From Sediminibacillus dalangtanensis (GTDB taxonomy: Bacteria > Bacillota > Bacilli > Bacillales > Amphibacillaceae), in NCBI RefSeq assembly GCF_017792025.1, contig NZ_CP046956.1:2542001-2606000 (forward strand): a DNA stretch of 64,000 bases. The letters run 5' to 3'. Position 1 is the first letter of the stretch. Every line of letters starts with the position of its first letter. The position numbers and the translations under genes are program-made. Below the pieces are notes generated by a model. That model did no database searches. It saw only the letters and a program-made list of their open reading frames with translations, and was not told the origin of the DNA. Shown here one piece after another: positions 26,703 through 36,282 of this stretch.

Positions 26703-27119
26703 TTACACGTTTTTATTGTTTTTTCTTTGTTTCCACAGATTCATGACAACCGTTCCCCAATTCATCGCCTGTGCCGTTGTTTCTTTATTTTGCTCGGCAA
26801 CTACTGTTACTTTGTTGGATACGGAGCGAATGGTGTTGTTGAATTCTTTGACAGATTCTCCAATTCCTTTTACTCCATCAACAAGGGTGTTCAATTTTTG
26901 AGACTTATCATTAATATCTTCTGCAAGCTTATTCGTTTTATTTAACAAAGCCGTACTCTCTGTTGTAATACCTTCCATCTGTTTTTCCAGTCCTTCCAAA
27001 GTGGAAGCAACATCATTCAGTGTGCGCTGTGCCGCCTTCAGTACCATCGCTAAATAAACTACTAAAACTGCAAAAGCTATTGCTGCAATCAGTGCCGCAA
27101 TGTAAAGTAAGTTTTCCAT
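26703..27119 (-). CDS. ytxG: YtxG, DUF948 membrane protein
   Basis: A 138-residue membrane-anchored protein with one N-terminal helix (about 3-25, LLYIAALIAAIAFAVLVVYL). A long amphipathic coiled-coil region rich in K, E, N and T follows, resembling the DUF948 family and chemoreceptor-like helices. The biochemical function is unknown; in B. subtilis it is part of a stress-induced operon with ytxH. The ATG at 27119 follows AAAGGAG; the longer frame from 27197 has no site. The gap to ytxH is 14 bases, so they form one operon. Confidence 0.88.
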   Translation of the reverse strand: MENLLYIAALIAAIAFAVLVVYLAMVLKAAQRTLNDVASTLEGLEKQMEGITTESTALLNKTNKLAEDINDKSQKLNTLVDGVKGIGESVKEFNNTIRSVSNKVTVVAEQNKETTAQAMNWGTVVMNLWKQRKNNKNV

Positions 27120-27407
27120 GTAAACTTCAACTCCTTTTCTTATGTAATTTGTAAATGCTTGCTGCAATAGGAAAACGCTTGTTGGATAAGGATCCAACAG
27201 AAATATTCATTTCCTCATATGGGAACAATATACCCTAAAGCGACAAAACTAAACAACTTAAAGTTTACTATTAGCACGGCCGGAAAGAAAGCAATCAGCA
27301 TGCTTGCAGAGATAAAACGATTAATTTTAGCTGCGTCGTCCATCTTCTCTGCTAAATTTTCACGTTTTGAAAGTCAAAGCTTAAAACCAACTCGGAGCGG
27401 TGTTTTT

Positions 27408-27484
27408 TTGCCACACAATGTTTTTACTTCAGCCCTTCGGGGGAGAGCAAGGCGCTTGTGCTTTTCCATGTCTAGCTCCAGCAT
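27408..27484. repeat. Degenerate fragment of a dispersed repeat
   Basis: In the 467-base gap between ytxG and murC, GAGCAAGGCGCTTGTGCTTTT followed by GTCTAGCTCCAGC resembles, in reverse orientation, the ends of the 11.3 and 41.8 kb repeat (AAAAGCGCAAGCGCC ... GCTGGAGCTGGAC). The rest of the gap (27120-27407) shows nothing I recognise. Confidence 0.5.
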
Positions 27485-27503
27485 TTAACCTTTCTTACCG
27501 TGC

Positions 27504-27541
27504 AAAAAAATAACAGGGAGAATAATGTGTCTCCCTGTTAT
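27504..27541 (-). terminator. murC terminator
   Basis: Arms ATAACAGGGAG / CTCCCTGTTA around a 10-base loop, then seven T on the minus strand. Confidence 0.92.
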
Positions 27542-27586
27542 CCATTCGATATAACGTGATAAAAATCCTGTCTGCAAAAAAACTTA

Positions 27587-28894
27587 TTACTGTTTCGTAT
27601 GTTTTAGCCCTGCTTCATAGGCTTGCTGGAACTTTTGAATATCCCCGGCTCCCATGAATACCAGAACACTATCCTCATACTCCTTAAGTATCTCTGTATG
27701 TTCCAACTCCAAAAGGGACGCATCTTCAACCCGTTCAATAAGGTCGTTGATCGTCAAATCTCCATTATCTTCCCGGGCAGATCCGAAAATATCACAAAGA
27801 AATACCTTGTCCGCCTGCTTCAAACTATCGGCAAATTCCTGCAGGAACTTTTGTGTGCGTGTGTACGTATGGGGCTGAAAAATACCCACTACAGATTTGT
27901 TTGGATATTTTTTTCTCGCAGAATCAATTGTCGCCTCGATTTCCTTTGGATGATGTGCATAGTCATCCACTAACACCTGTGTGCCAATCTGTTTTTCCGT
28001 AAATCGGCGTTTAACTCCTGAAAAGGTGCTGATTTTTTTTATATCTTCTGCCTTCATGTCTTCATAGTGGCAAAGCGCAATAACTCCAAGCGCATTCAAC
28101 ACATGATGATTGCCATAGCCTGGAATCGTAAATGTGTCATAAAATGTATTACGGACGAATACATCGAAAGAAGTACCATCTTCGGTCTCTACAATATTTT
28201 GTGCCTGGAAATCGTTTGAGTCCGATAACCCATAATAAAGCACCGGCACTTTCGCCTGCAGCTTTTGTAAGTATTCATCATCTCCACAAGCGATAATCCC
28301 CTTCTTGACCTGATAAGCCATTTGCTGAAAAGCATCGATGACGTCGTCAATGCTTTGAAAATAATCCGGATGGTCAAAGTCGATATTGGTCATAATTGCA
28401 TAGTCGGGCTCGTATGCAAGAAAATGACGACGATATTCACAAGCCTCAAAGGCAAAATACTTACTATCTGCATGGCCCATTCCCGAGCCATCACCGATTA
28501 AATAGGAAATGGGGTACGTTTCCTTCAAAACATGTGCTAGCAAACCGGTAGTCGATGTTTTGCCATGTGCACCAGTGACTGCAATACTCGTGTATTGCTT
28601 CAACCATTCCCCAAGAAATTCATGATAACGATAGTACGTAAGACCAAGACGTTTGGCTTCCTGTATTTCCACGTGATCCTCTTTGAAGGCATTACCTGCG
28701 ATGATGGTCAACCCTTCTTTTATGTTATCCTTTAAAAACGGCATGATGGGTATATTTTTTCTCTCAAGGGCTTCCTGGGTAAAGAAGCGTTTTTCAATAT
28801 CAGATCCCTGAACGTCTTCCCCCGAATCATTCAAGATCTGCGCCAGTGCGCTCATTCCCGTCCCCTTAATACCAATAAAATGGTAAGTTGTCAT
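27587..28894 (-). CDS. murC: UDP-N-acetylmuramate--L-alanine ligase
   Basis: Adds L-alanine to UDP-MurNAc using ATP, the first step of the peptide stem of peptidoglycan. The 435-residue Mur ligase has the N-terminal substrate loop ([15 protein letters not shown]), the ATP loop [10 protein letters not shown] (about 109-118), [10 protein letters not shown] and the C-terminal [10 protein letters not shown]. Length matches the family. The start ATG follows GGAGG by 12 bases. Next upstream on the same strand, after a 126-base gap, is a nicotinate phosphoribosyltransferase-like gene that is not adjacent in B. subtilis. Confidence 0.96.
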   Translation of the reverse strand: MTTYHFIGIKGTGMSALAQILNDSGEDVQGSDIEKRFFTQEALERKNIPIMPFLKDNIKEGLTIIAGNAFKEDHVEIQEAKRLGLTYYRYHEFLGEWLKQYTSIAVTGAHGKTSTTGLLAHVLKETYPISYLIGDGSGMGHADSKYFAFEACEYRRHFLAYEPDYAIMTNIDFDHPDYFQSIDDVIDAFQQMAYQVKKGIIACGDDEYLQKLQAKVPVLYYGLSDSNDFQAQNIVETEDGTSFDVFVRNTFYDTFTIPGYGNHHVLNALGVIALCHYEDMKAEDIKKISTFSGVKRRFTEKQIGTQVLVDDYAHHPKEIEATIDSARKKYPNKSVVGIFQPHTYTRTQKFLQEFADSLKQADKVFLCDIFGSAREDNGDLTINDLIERVEDASLLELEHTEILKEYEDSVLVFMGAGDIQKFQQAYEAGLKHTKQ

Positions 28895-29020
28895 AAAACA
28901 GTACCTCCAAAATGAGTCATAATTTTATCTCTTTATGTACGTAGTGGTGTACATCTATTTACAGTTATCAATTCCGCTCGATAACAAAGATTTTCCCGAT
29001 AAAAAAGGTTTCAAACTATC

Positions 29021-30136
29021 CTAATGATCCGAATCGACGAAGTCTACTTTTTCAAGCCGTGGATTCGGGCGGTAGCGTCTGCCCTCTTTCGCTTGTGACT
29101 TCCCATTCAACAACACATTGTCTCCTGTAAAACCGATATTGATTTTCAACAGACTTCCACCGATCCCGTACATATCGACCGGAACCTTCAACTCTTCAAA
29201 TGCTTTGATCCTGCTTTCAGTAAAACCACCGCTGACCATGATTTTCACATGATGGTAACCCTCTTCATCAAGGGAACGCCTCAATGCAAAGACCAATTCA
29301 GGGTTCACTCCCCTTGGGTCAAAGGTACCCATCAAATGTTGATTACGAAGGAAGTATTTATCCACCAGTGTCCGGGATGTATCAAGACGGACGCCTTTTA
29401 ATGTTTCGCCGAATTCACGGGCAACTTTTAAAGAATCGGTAATTACATCATTATTGTAATCCACCAGTGCCATTAAGTCGTCTTCCGGGTACAATTGATG
29501 ATAAGCTTTGGAAGCTTCAACAATGTCTCCTTCAAACATTTGAATCAAAGCATGTGGCATCGTGCCCATTCCCTGTTTTCCCCACCATTCGTTCATGGCA
29601 TGGGTTGCCTGGGCAGTAGATCCCCCGATAAAAGCTGCATAACCGTCTCCGGCCTGCTGTGTATAGTGATCATCACGGTCTCCCATGAAAATTACAGGCT
29701 TTTGCTTGCCGGATGTCCTTGCGGCTTTTACCACATTATATACATTCGTGGCAACTGACGTTCTTCTGGCCAGTATTCCATCAATGATGCCTTCTAAATA
29801 TCCGAAATATTGATAGGGTCCAGTCACCGTCAATACGGACTCAAAAGGACTGATTTTATCCCCGTCTTTCAAAGAATGTATTTCCAATTTCTCCGGATGG
29901 TCGGCAAATGTATGCAGCAATGCAATGGCTTCATCAGTGCCGCATAAAACAGCATGGTCTTTTTGAAAAAACTGCATGGTTACATAATTGTCAGGCACCT
30001 TATTCTTGGCAATTTCCCTTGTCTTTAAAAAGTAGACTGCCGAAAACCAGCCTTCTTTGACTCTTTCATCAAATTTAAATGTTTTATTCGTTAAACGGCT
30101 TATTTCGCCGTTTAATTTTTGTGTTATTTCCTTCAT
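29021..30136 (-). CDS. Nicotinate phosphoribosyltransferase-like protein
   Basis: Probably converts nicotinate and PRPP to nicotinate mononucleotide in NAD salvage. The 371-residue protein belongs to the NAPRTase/quinolinate phosphoribosyltransferase superfamily. Visible features are the N-terminal KFDERVKEGWFSAVYF, a central FIGGSTAQATHAMNEWWGKQG, VDYNNDVITDSLKVA, GVRLDTSR and the phosphate-binding IMVSGGFTESRIKAFEE near the C-terminus. It is shorter than the roughly 490-residue B. subtilis PncB and looks like the compact form. The second ATG (30136) is chosen since AAGGAG lies 9 bases before it. Substrate specificity cannot be read from the sequence. Confidence 0.82.
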   Translation of the reverse strand: MKEITQKLNGEISRLTNKTFKFDERVKEGWFSAVYFLKTREIAKNKVPDNYVTMQFFQKDHAVLCGTDEAIALLHTFADHPEKLEIHSLKDGDKISPFESVLTVTGPYQYFGYLEGIIDGILARRTSVATNVYNVVKAARTSGKQKPVIFMGDRDDHYTQQAGDGYAAFIGGSTAQATHAMNEWWGKQGMGTMPHALIQMFEGDIVEASKAYHQLYPEDDLMALVDYNNDVITDSLKVAREFGETLKGVRLDTSRTLVDKYFLRNQHLMGTFDPRGVNPELVFALRRSLDEEGYHHVKIMVSGGFTESRIKAFEELKVPVDMYGIGGSLLKINIGFTGDNVLLNGKSQAKEGRRYRPNPRLEKVDFVDSDH

Positions 30137-30257
30137 GTTCATTTACTCCTTAGAGATTGTCGTTACCCATGATAATAGTTCATTCTCTATCATATAAGAA
30201 GCTGAAGCTCACGACAAGTTATTTCCTCCTGATTCCTGACTAGTCATGACAGAATTC

Positions 30258-30285
30258 GACCCCCATTGATAGCTCAATGGGGGCC
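30258..30285 (-). terminator. Possible sftA terminator
   Basis: Perfect 10-bp arms CCCCCATTGA / TCAATGGGGG with a 4-base loop just beyond the sftA stop, but without a T-run. Confidence 0.5.
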
Positions 30286-30289
30286 GTTC

Positions 30290-32737
30290 TCACTTATAAG
30301 ATTCTTCTAGATAACCCTCGGCTTGTGTACTTGATATCAGCACATCACGTGGTTTGCTTCCTTTTTGCTCGGAAATGATCCCGTGAGATTCCATATAATC
30401 GATCAGCCTTGCTGCACGGTTATACCCGATTTTAAAACGTCGCTGCAGCAGGGAAGCACTGGCCCCGTTTTGCTGAAGGACAAATGCGACGGCTTCGTTG
30501 AACAACTCATCCTCTTCTTCTTCGACGTTTACTTGTTCTAGCAGCTGTTCCTGCTCAAACAAGTAGTCAGGCGGCGCCAGTTTTCTAACATAATTCGTCA
30601 CTCGCTCGATTTCGTCATCCGATACGAAAGCCCCCTGGATTCTGACTGATTGACCCGAGCCATTTTCCAAGAAGAGCATATCCCCCCTGCCGAGCAATTT
30701 TTCCGCACCATTGGTATCGATGATTGTCCGCGAATCCACTTGGGAAGAAACACTAAACGCAATACGCGTCGGAATATTGGCTTTTATCAAGCCTGTGATG
30801 ACATCCACTGACGGTCGCTGTGTCGCCAGCAATAAGTGCATACCACAAGCCCTGGCTTTCTGGGCAATCCGGCAAATCGCATCTTCTACATCTTGTGGGG
30901 AAACCATCATCAAATCAGCCAGCTCATCGATGACGATCACCAAATAAGGTAGATGTTCTTCATCCCGCTGTTGTTGCTTCATTTTTTGGTTATAACGTTC
31001 AACATCACGGACACCTTCTTTGACAAACTTCTCGTAACGCTCTTCCATCTCGTTAACAGCCCACTTTAATGCCGAGGTGGCAGCTTTCACATCAGTAATG
31101 ACCGGGGAGACCAAATGCGGAAGTTCATTATAAGGAGCAAGCTCTACCATTTTCGGATCAATCAACAGAAACCTAACATCTTTATGGGATGCTTTATAAA
31201 GAAGACTAATCAAAATCGTATTGATACAGACGCTTTTCCCCGATCCAGTTGCCCCTGCAATCAGACCGTGCGGCATTTTCTGCAAGTCAGTCACAATCGG
31301 CTTTCCGGCTATATCAAGACCGAGTGCCACAGATAGCGGAGATACTGCATTCCGAAAAGCTTCTGCTGAAAAGATTTCCTGCAATCCGACCGCTTGTGCC
31401 TGGGGATTGGGCACCTCGATTCCGATTGCGTTTTTGCCGGGAATCGGTGCTTCCATCCTGATATCTCTTGCAGCCATATTCAATTTTATGTCATCGCTTA
31501 GGTTTTTGATTTTGCTTACCTTTACACCAAGCTCAGGTTGAACTTCAAATCTCGTCACAGCAGGGCCGCTCATCGCATTGACCACTTTAGCTTTAACATG
31601 AAAATGAGCTAATGTCGTTTCAAGCAGTTCAATTTGTTGATTCACCCAATCACGATTTTCCTGTGATTTTTGGACTGGATCATTCAGCAAATAATCCGGC
31701 GGTCCCTTAGGTTCCTTTTCGATAGTAGTATCTTCTTTTCGTTCTTTCCGGAAACGATTACGTTTATCCCTTGGCGTCATAATAACGTTGAAAGGTGTCC
31801 GGGATTTGGGTCGGACTGGAGGTTCCGGAGAATCAGTATGCTGTTCCTGTTGCTCCTCTTCGGACAACGCCTGTTCAACTGGTTCCTTCATTTTCTCGGA
31901 ATCAAGTTCATTTTCGGCGATTTTTTCCCTATCTTCTATCTTTGGAAGCTTTTCTTGTTCTTCCTCTTTCACTTTTTCAAAAGAACTTTCCTGTGCTCGC
32001 TCTGTCGTCTGTTCTAACGTCTCGCTATTAACTGCTGCAACATTCGCTGCCTCTGATTCTTCTTTTTCACTTTCATCTAAGCTAAACGATACAGCTTCAG
32101 CAATTGTTATCTCTTTTTGTTCCAAAAGTTTTTCCAGTTCGGTATCTTTCGCCTCCCAATTGTTATCAACGGAGTGTTCCAGTGTTGAATTCCCCGTCGG
32201 TTGTTCTCGTTCACTCTCTATTCCTTTATCTTCCATCTCTCCATGGTTCGATTCCATTTTATCGAGCGAACTCTCCGCCCTTTTTGGACCTTTCTCCATT
32301 TGCTTTCGCAAAAAAGCCGGAGTATCGGTGTCCTTCTTAGCTTGGCGAAATCCATAAATCGGGGACGGAACCTCAGTCAGTTTGAATGGTTGTTTCGATT
32401 CAGCAGGCTCTACCTTTGATGAGCCTTTATTTTGTTGTTTTTCCACGGGGCTGTGTACGTCCCGATTCTGTTCTTTTCTACTGGTTTCATTGACATTGTA
32501 CTTCTTCTCCTGTTTTCTTCGCTCATATGCCGGTCTTGCTCCTTCCCCTTTATCCTGCAGGTCAGGAATTACAGGAAATTTAAAGGAAGCATTTTTGGGA
32601 TATTGATAAGACACTTTCGTATGTATACGATTTGCACTGCTATTCTCTTGACTGTCTTTTTCCTGTGGTATTGATTCTGTTTCTGGCTCATCATCGGCCA
32701 AAAGCTGTTTGAATTTTCTTTTTAGTTGCTCCCACAT
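30290..32737 (-). CDS. sftA: Soluble FtsK/SpoIIIE-family DNA translocase SftA
   Basis: An ATP-driven motor that moves chromosome ends out of the closing septum. The product has about 815 residues. Its N-terminal half (to about 340) is highly charged, low in complexity and has no membrane helices, which separates SftA from SpoIIIE. The motor follows, with Walker A GATGSGKSVCINTILI, Walker B LVIVIDELADLMM and HLLLATQRPS. The C-terminus is a gamma winged-helix module (QRRFKIGYNRAARLIDYME) that reads polar DNA motifs. B. subtilis SftA is somewhat longer (about 950), the difference falling in the linker. ATG 32737 is chosen over a GTG three codons earlier; either is possible. It lies between murC and ytpR as in B. 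subtilis. Confidence 0.93.
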   Translation of the reverse strand: MWEQLKRKFKQLLADDEPETESIPQEKDSQENSSANRIHTKVSYQYPKNASFKFPVIPDLQDKGEGARPAYERRKQEKKYNVNETSRKEQNRDVHSPVEKQQNKGSSKVEPAESKQPFKLTEVPSPIYGFRQAKKDTDTPAFLRKQMEKGPKRAESSLDKMESNHGEMEDKGIESEREQPTGNSTLEHSVDNNWEAKDTELEKLLEQKEITIAEAVSFSLDESEKEESEAANVAAVNSETLEQTTERAQESSFEKVKEEEQEKLPKIEDREKIAENELDSEKMKEPVEQALSEEEQQEQHTDSPEPPVRPKSRTPFNVIMTPRDKRNRFRKERKEDTTIEKEPKGPPDYLLNDPVQKSQENRDWVNQQIELLETTLAHFHVKAKVVNAMSGPAVTRFEVQPELGVKVSKIKNLSDDIKLNMAARDIRMEAPIPGKNAIGIEVPNPQAQAVGLQEIFSAEAFRNAVSPLSVALGLDIAGKPIVTDLQKMPHGLIAGATGSGKSVCINTILISLLYKASHKDVRFLLIDPKMVELAPYNELPHLVSPVITDVKAATSALKWAVNEMEERYEKFVKEGVRDVERYNQKMKQQQRDEEHLPYLVIVIDELADLMMVSPQDVEDAICRIAQKARACGMHLLLATQRPSVDVITGLIKANIPTRIAFSVSSQVDSRTIIDTNGAEKLLGRGDMLFLENGSGQSVRIQGAFVSDDEIERVTNYVRKLAPPDYLFEQEQLLEQVNVEEEEDELFNEAVAFVLQQNGASASLLQRRFKIGYNRAARLIDYMESHGIISEQKGSKPRDVLISSTQAEGYLEESYK

Positions 32738-33042
32738 AGACTTCACTCTTTCTCATAAATAGTTACTTTACTATTCTATCAGTTTTTCCGACCAATTTGG
32801 ATAAATAAAATGAATCATATTTTTTAAGCAAAGCGCAAGCCTACTCCCAAAAAAACAAACTTGCCAATTGGTGATGAAAGAGGCGCAGTTTCCCTTATAC
32901 AAACCTCGAGAACACGAATCGTTCAAGTAAGTCACTTGCAGAAGCAGCGGTTTAACACTCCTGTTCAAAACTCTATGTGCCGATTCATCGTTAAATCTTT
33001 TGGCTAGATTGTATCATGTCCATCTGCTTTCATCCTACATAG
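32738..33042. other. Intergenic gap upstream of sftA
   Basis: Should hold the sftA promoter, but I see no clear hexamers. No gene, repeat copy or structured RNA is recognised; a 65-codon frame here has no ribosome site. Confidence 0.4.
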
Positions 33043-33076
33043 AAAAACCTTCGCCCTTATCTTTCAGGGCAAAGGT
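33043..33076 (-). terminator. ytpR terminator
   Basis: Minus-strand ACCTTTGCCCT and AGGGCGAAGGT pair with one wobble around a short loop, then TTTTT, 13 bases past the ytpR stop. Confidence 0.85.
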
Positions 33077-33088
33077 CTGCTTTAAAAA

Positions 33089-33694
33089 CTAAAATTCAAA
33101 AATCTGTCCAACTTGATAGCCATCATCCAGGACATAAATCCCTTTTTCCTTTGGAGCATTCGGAAGACCGAGTTCTTTTTGGGAACAAATCATACCAAAA
33201 GAATCGACCCCTCTCAACTTGGTCGGCTTTATCTCCATACCACTTGGCATGACGGCGCCTACTTTCGCGACAACCACCTTCTGGTCTTTGTCGATATTCG
33301 GGGCTCCGCACACGATTTGCAGTGTTTCATCCCCTGTATCCACCTGGCAGACACTTAATTTATCTGCATTTTCATGAGGCTGTTTTTCCTTCACAAAACC
33401 GACGACGAATTTAGGCGTTAAATCTACGTCAAAGGCTTCTTGCAACCCGTTTTGAGAGAATACATCTTGTATGTTGGCTGCCAATTCCTCTGTCAGCGTT
33501 ATTTTTCCCGCTTCTGCCAAAGATAATTGGGACGCAGCATCGAAGATATTATATCCCAGTAACGCTCCGTTCTGTTCATCGGTAATCTTCACAACTTTCC
33601 CAAACGTCTCCTTTTTGATGTGATTGCGATTCCCTTGTTTGATAGGAACAATCAAGACATCGCCTATTCCATTGGGATTGTAAAATACATCCAT
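33089..33694 (-). CDS. ytpR: YtpR, tRNA-binding-domain protein
   Basis: A 201-residue cytosolic protein with a DUF4479-like N-terminal half (about 1-90). The C-terminal OB-fold tRNA-binding domain is of the EMAPII/PheT-N type (about 95-200: [51 protein letters not shown]). It resembles the N-terminal part of phenylalanyl-tRNA synthetase beta but has no catalytic module. The substrate RNA is unknown. It starts 4 bases after the ytpQ stop and ends the ytpP-ytpQ-ytpR group, the same order as in B. subtilis. Confidence 0.92.
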   Translation of the reverse strand: MDVFYNPNGIGDVLIVPIKQGNRNHIKKETFGKVVKITDEQNGALLGYNIFDAASQLSLAEAGKITLTEELAANIQDVFSQNGLQEAFDVDLTPKFVVGFVKEKQPHENADKLSVCQVDTGDETLQIVCGAPNIDKDQKVVVAKVGAVMPSGMEIKPTKLRGVDSFGMICSQKELGLPNAPKEKGIYVLDDGYQVGQIFEF

Positions 33695-33698
33695 CTAC

Positions 33699-34526
33699 TT
33701 ATTCATCCTCTCCTGAGTTCTGCTGGTTTTCCGGTTTGTTTTTTGCAAGGATGAAGACCGGTTCTAAATGCTTGTCCTCATACATGAAGGGCAGTGAAGT
33801 AATTGGTACTCTTCCTTCGGCGAAAAATTTCATGGTCATCTGCGCCAATATATCATAGCCCATTTTATTTTGAATGTCGGCAAAAATCAATACGTCCTGG
33901 TGCGGAACTGCTACCGCAAGCTCCCCTTTACTATTCGCTTTCATTTCTTCGAGAAGCGACTCGTTCAGGATTCTGCTTGCATCATAACCGTCCTGGCTGG
34001 CCATAAAGTAAAAGTCATTACCAGCAACTTGGTCATGGTTCATGTCGGTTGGAAGGGAACGCACATTAAAGGCAGCCACTTCTTCAAGCCTTTCCTGTGT
34101 CCATTCTTCCTCCTCCAACATTGACTGGTCAATCAACTGATAAGATTTCCCTAAATCCAGCGCATAATAAATGCGTGTTTCTGCCGTATGCTCAGTCACT
34201 ACCATTCGTTTTCCGGACTTTGATTTTTTCGGAAATGAGGTGGCGCGGATGACAGGAAAGATGTTCTTTTCTTTTCCGCTCAACTCATTCGTCTGATCCA
34301 TAATACGCAAAGCCTCTTCAATATGGTCTTCCAGTTCATCTAAAGCTGCTTCGCCCCTCCGTTCATACTTGGCAATGATATTGGGAATGGTGACGGTTAT
34401 CCCTTGATGGGAATGTTTCCATTCAATTCGAAAAGTATCTTTATCTCTGTTAAAGGAAGTATTCCATTCCGGGTTATTCATTCTTTCTTCCAATTTCTTT
34501 TTCATTTTGATACTGGTCATTTTCAT
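33699..34526 (-). CDS. ytpQ: YtpQ, DUF1444 protein
   Basis: A 275-residue soluble protein of the DUF1444 family. Its segments NIIAKYERRGEAALDELEDHI, FPVIRATSFPKKS and PTDMNHDQVAGNDFYFMASQDGYDASRIL are characteristic; the C-terminus ends in a polar tail. No enzymatic motif is evident and the function is unknown. It is tightly linked to ytpR (4-base gap), suggesting a shared process, possibly with tRNA. The ATG lies 11 bases after AAAGGAGGAA. Confidence 0.9.
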   Translation of the reverse strand: MKMTSIKMKKKLEERMNNPEWNTSFNRDKDTFRIEWKHSHQGITVTIPNIIAKYERRGEAALDELEDHIEEALRIMDQTNELSGKEKNIFPVIRATSFPKKSKSGKRMVVTEHTAETRIYYALDLGKSYQLIDQSMLEEEEWTQERLEEVAAFNVRSLPTDMNHDQVAGNDFYFMASQDGYDASRILNESLLEEMKANSKGELAVAVPHQDVLIFADIQNKMGYDILAQMTMKFFAEGRVPITSLPFMYEDKHLEPVFILAKNKPENQQNSGEDE

Positions 34527-34644
34527 TCTTATCTGTTCCTCCTTTCGGAAACAAAGCTGCCTTTCATTATTTTAGCATTAAACGGTTCTCCAATAAACTG
34601 AAAGCAATCTGCTCATGCTTACGAAAAAAGCCTGCAAACAAACA

Positions 34645-34686
34645 AGCTGCTTTCCCACCATTTTCAACAAAACTGGGAAAGCAGCT
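34645..34686 (-). terminator. ytpP terminator
   Basis: Perfect 13-bp arms AGCTGCTTTCCCA / TGGGAAAGCAGCT with a 16-base loop, followed on the minus strand by TTGTTTGTTT. It separates ytpP from ytpQ. Confidence 0.85.
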
Positions 34687-34693
34687 ACAATCC

Positions 34694-35014
34694 TTACTGA
34701 TTGACTGGTAACTTTTCGATGAAGGCCTCGATTTCTTCTTTTGTTTTTCGGTCTTTACTGACAAAACGTCCAATTTCCTTGTTATGATCGAAAGCGAGAA
34801 AACTTGGAATACCGAAAATGTCCAATTCAGCACATAAATCGATAAATTTATCGCGATCCACATAGATAAATGTATATTCTTCATAATTTGCTTCTATTTC
34901 CGGCAGCAAAGGCTCAATCACCCTGCAGTCGGGACACCAGTCTGCCGAAAACATAAAGATGGCTTTTTCCTTCTTCCATTGTGAAAAGGCCTCCTTAGAT
35001 TCTAGTTCTTTCAT
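34694..35014 (-). CDS. ytpP: Thioredoxin-like protein YtpP
   Basis: A 106-residue cytosolic thioredoxin-fold protein with the redox motif CPDC at 27-30 ([14 protein letters not shown]) and the cis-Pro region FGIPSFLAF. It probably reduces disulfides, or in bacilli that use bacillithiol may assist de-bacillithiolation; the latter is inference. The ATG follows CGGAGG. A terminator separates it from ytpQ, so it can be expressed alone. Confidence 0.92.
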   Translation of the reverse strand: MKELESKEAFSQWKKEKAIFMFSADWCPDCRVIEPLLPEIEANYEEYTFIYVDRDKFIDLCAELDIFGIPSFLAFDHNKEIGRFVSKDRKTKEEIEAFIEKLPVNQ

Positions 35015-35049
35015 TTTTCGACACCTCCGTGCTTCATGATAGCATGTTT

Positions 35050-36066
35050 TTATTCATAATCAATTTTCATGTCTCCAGCCTGAATCCAGCCCCGTTTTCT
35101 AAGCAGTTCTGCAACAATAAAACTGATTGCTGCCGGACCGACAATATGCAAACCAAGAACGATCCAAAAAGTATCCATGCTGAACCCCATCGATTCAAAC
35201 GTCATAATTTGTCCCACAAATCCCGCGGTGCCCATTCCCGCTCCAGAGGGGTTGTTGACTAAAGCAAAAACGACTGTCGCGAAAGGGGCTAACAGCGCTC
35301 CTGCGATGGTTGGCGGCAATAATATAATCGGCTTTTTGATAATATTTCCAACCTGCAGCATGGATGTTCCAATGCCTTGCGCCAGCAGACCGCCAAGACC
35401 ATTATCGCGATAACTTGCAACGGCAAATCCGACCATTTGCGCAGCACACCCGACAGTTGCAGCCCCTGCAGCCAGCCCTTCCAATGATAACATCAAAGCA
35501 ATAGCCACACTGGAGATCGGAGCTGTCAACGCCCAACCCATCAGAACAGCCACAATGATTCCCATTATCAATGGCTGTTGTTCGGTAGACCAGTTGATGA
35601 TTTCACCAAACCATGTTAGTGCTGTCTGGATGGGAGGTCCGATAAACGTGGCCGTGAAAAATCCTGCTGCAATCGTCAGAAAAGGAGTTAGCAAAATATC
35701 GAGCCTTGTTTCCTTGTAAATGACCTTTCCTATTTCTGTAGCAAGCAATGCAGAAACATAGCTTCCAGCCGGTCCCCCCATTTCCGCTCCGAAAGCACCA
35801 CTGAACAGAGCTGCGAACACAACAAGCGGAGGTGCTTTTAGTCCGTAGGCAATTGCAGTACCGATTGCCCCTCCCCAAATTTTTGTTTCCATCGCGAAAC
35901 TGCCCATTTCCTCAAGTGAATGGATATGTAATTGAACACCGATCGTATTGATGATCGTACCAATGATCAGAGAGGAAAACAGCCCTAATGCCATATAGCT
36001 TAAAGCGGTTATGAAGTAATCCTTCGCTGAAAGTGTGACCCCTTTTTTATACAAAAACTCTTTCAT
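35050..36066 (-). CDS. PTS EIIC-like integral membrane protein (no EIIA/EIIB partner)
   Basis: A 338-residue very hydrophobic protein with about eight to ten membrane segments, resembling the PTS_EIIC_2 family. Typical parts are [77 protein letters not shown] and [16 protein letters not shown]. No EIIA, EIIB, HPr or sugar enzyme gene lies nearby, so phosphotransferase transport cannot be assumed; the substrate is unknown. The gene is divergent from the chemotaxis receptor gene, with 216 bases between. GGAGACGGGAAG precedes the ATG. Confidence 0.83.
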   Translation of the reverse strand: MKEFLYKKGVTLSAKDYFITALSYMALGLFSSLIIGTIINTIGVQLHIHSLEEMGSFAMETKIWGGAIGTAIAYGLKAPPLVVFAALFSGAFGAEMGGPAGSYVSALLATEIGKVIYKETRLDILLTPFLTIAAGFFTATFIGPPIQTALTWFGEIINWSTEQQPLIMGIIVAVLMGWALTAPISSVAIALMLSLEGLAAGAATVGCAAQMVGFAVASYRDNGLGGLLAQGIGTSMLQVGNIIKKPIILLPPTIAGALLAPFATVVFALVNNPSGAGMGTAGFVGQIMTFESMGFSMDTFWIVLGLHIVGPAAISFIVAELLRKRGWIQAGDMKIDYE

Positions 36067-36165
36067 CTTCCCGTCTCCTTTGCAAGATTCCTAAATATCA
36101 TCTTACACAAACTGGCCTGACAAGACAATTCTTGGTTGTTTTATTGACAATTTTCAAAAGATTAA

Positions 36166-36194
36166 TTGTCTTTCTATTCGAATAACTCTATAAT
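36166..36194 (+). promoter_or_regulatory. Promoter of the chemotaxis receptor gene
   Basis: TTGTCT (36166-36171), 17-base spacer, TATAAT (36189-36194), a good SigA-type promoter 89 bases before the start. I did not find the SigD pattern common for chemoreceptor genes. Confidence 0.65.
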
Positions 36195-36282
36195 TAGTCA
36201 TATAGTAGCATTTCTGTCTTACGCAAAATGACCTATTACGACAGATCTTGCAAATCACAGAATAGACAAAGGGGGCCTATAC

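Noticed and set aside
31788..32357. 189-codon open frame antisense to sftA
   Set aside because: Reads the acidic low-complexity linker of SftA backwards, giving long Ser/Phe runs; no ribosome site.
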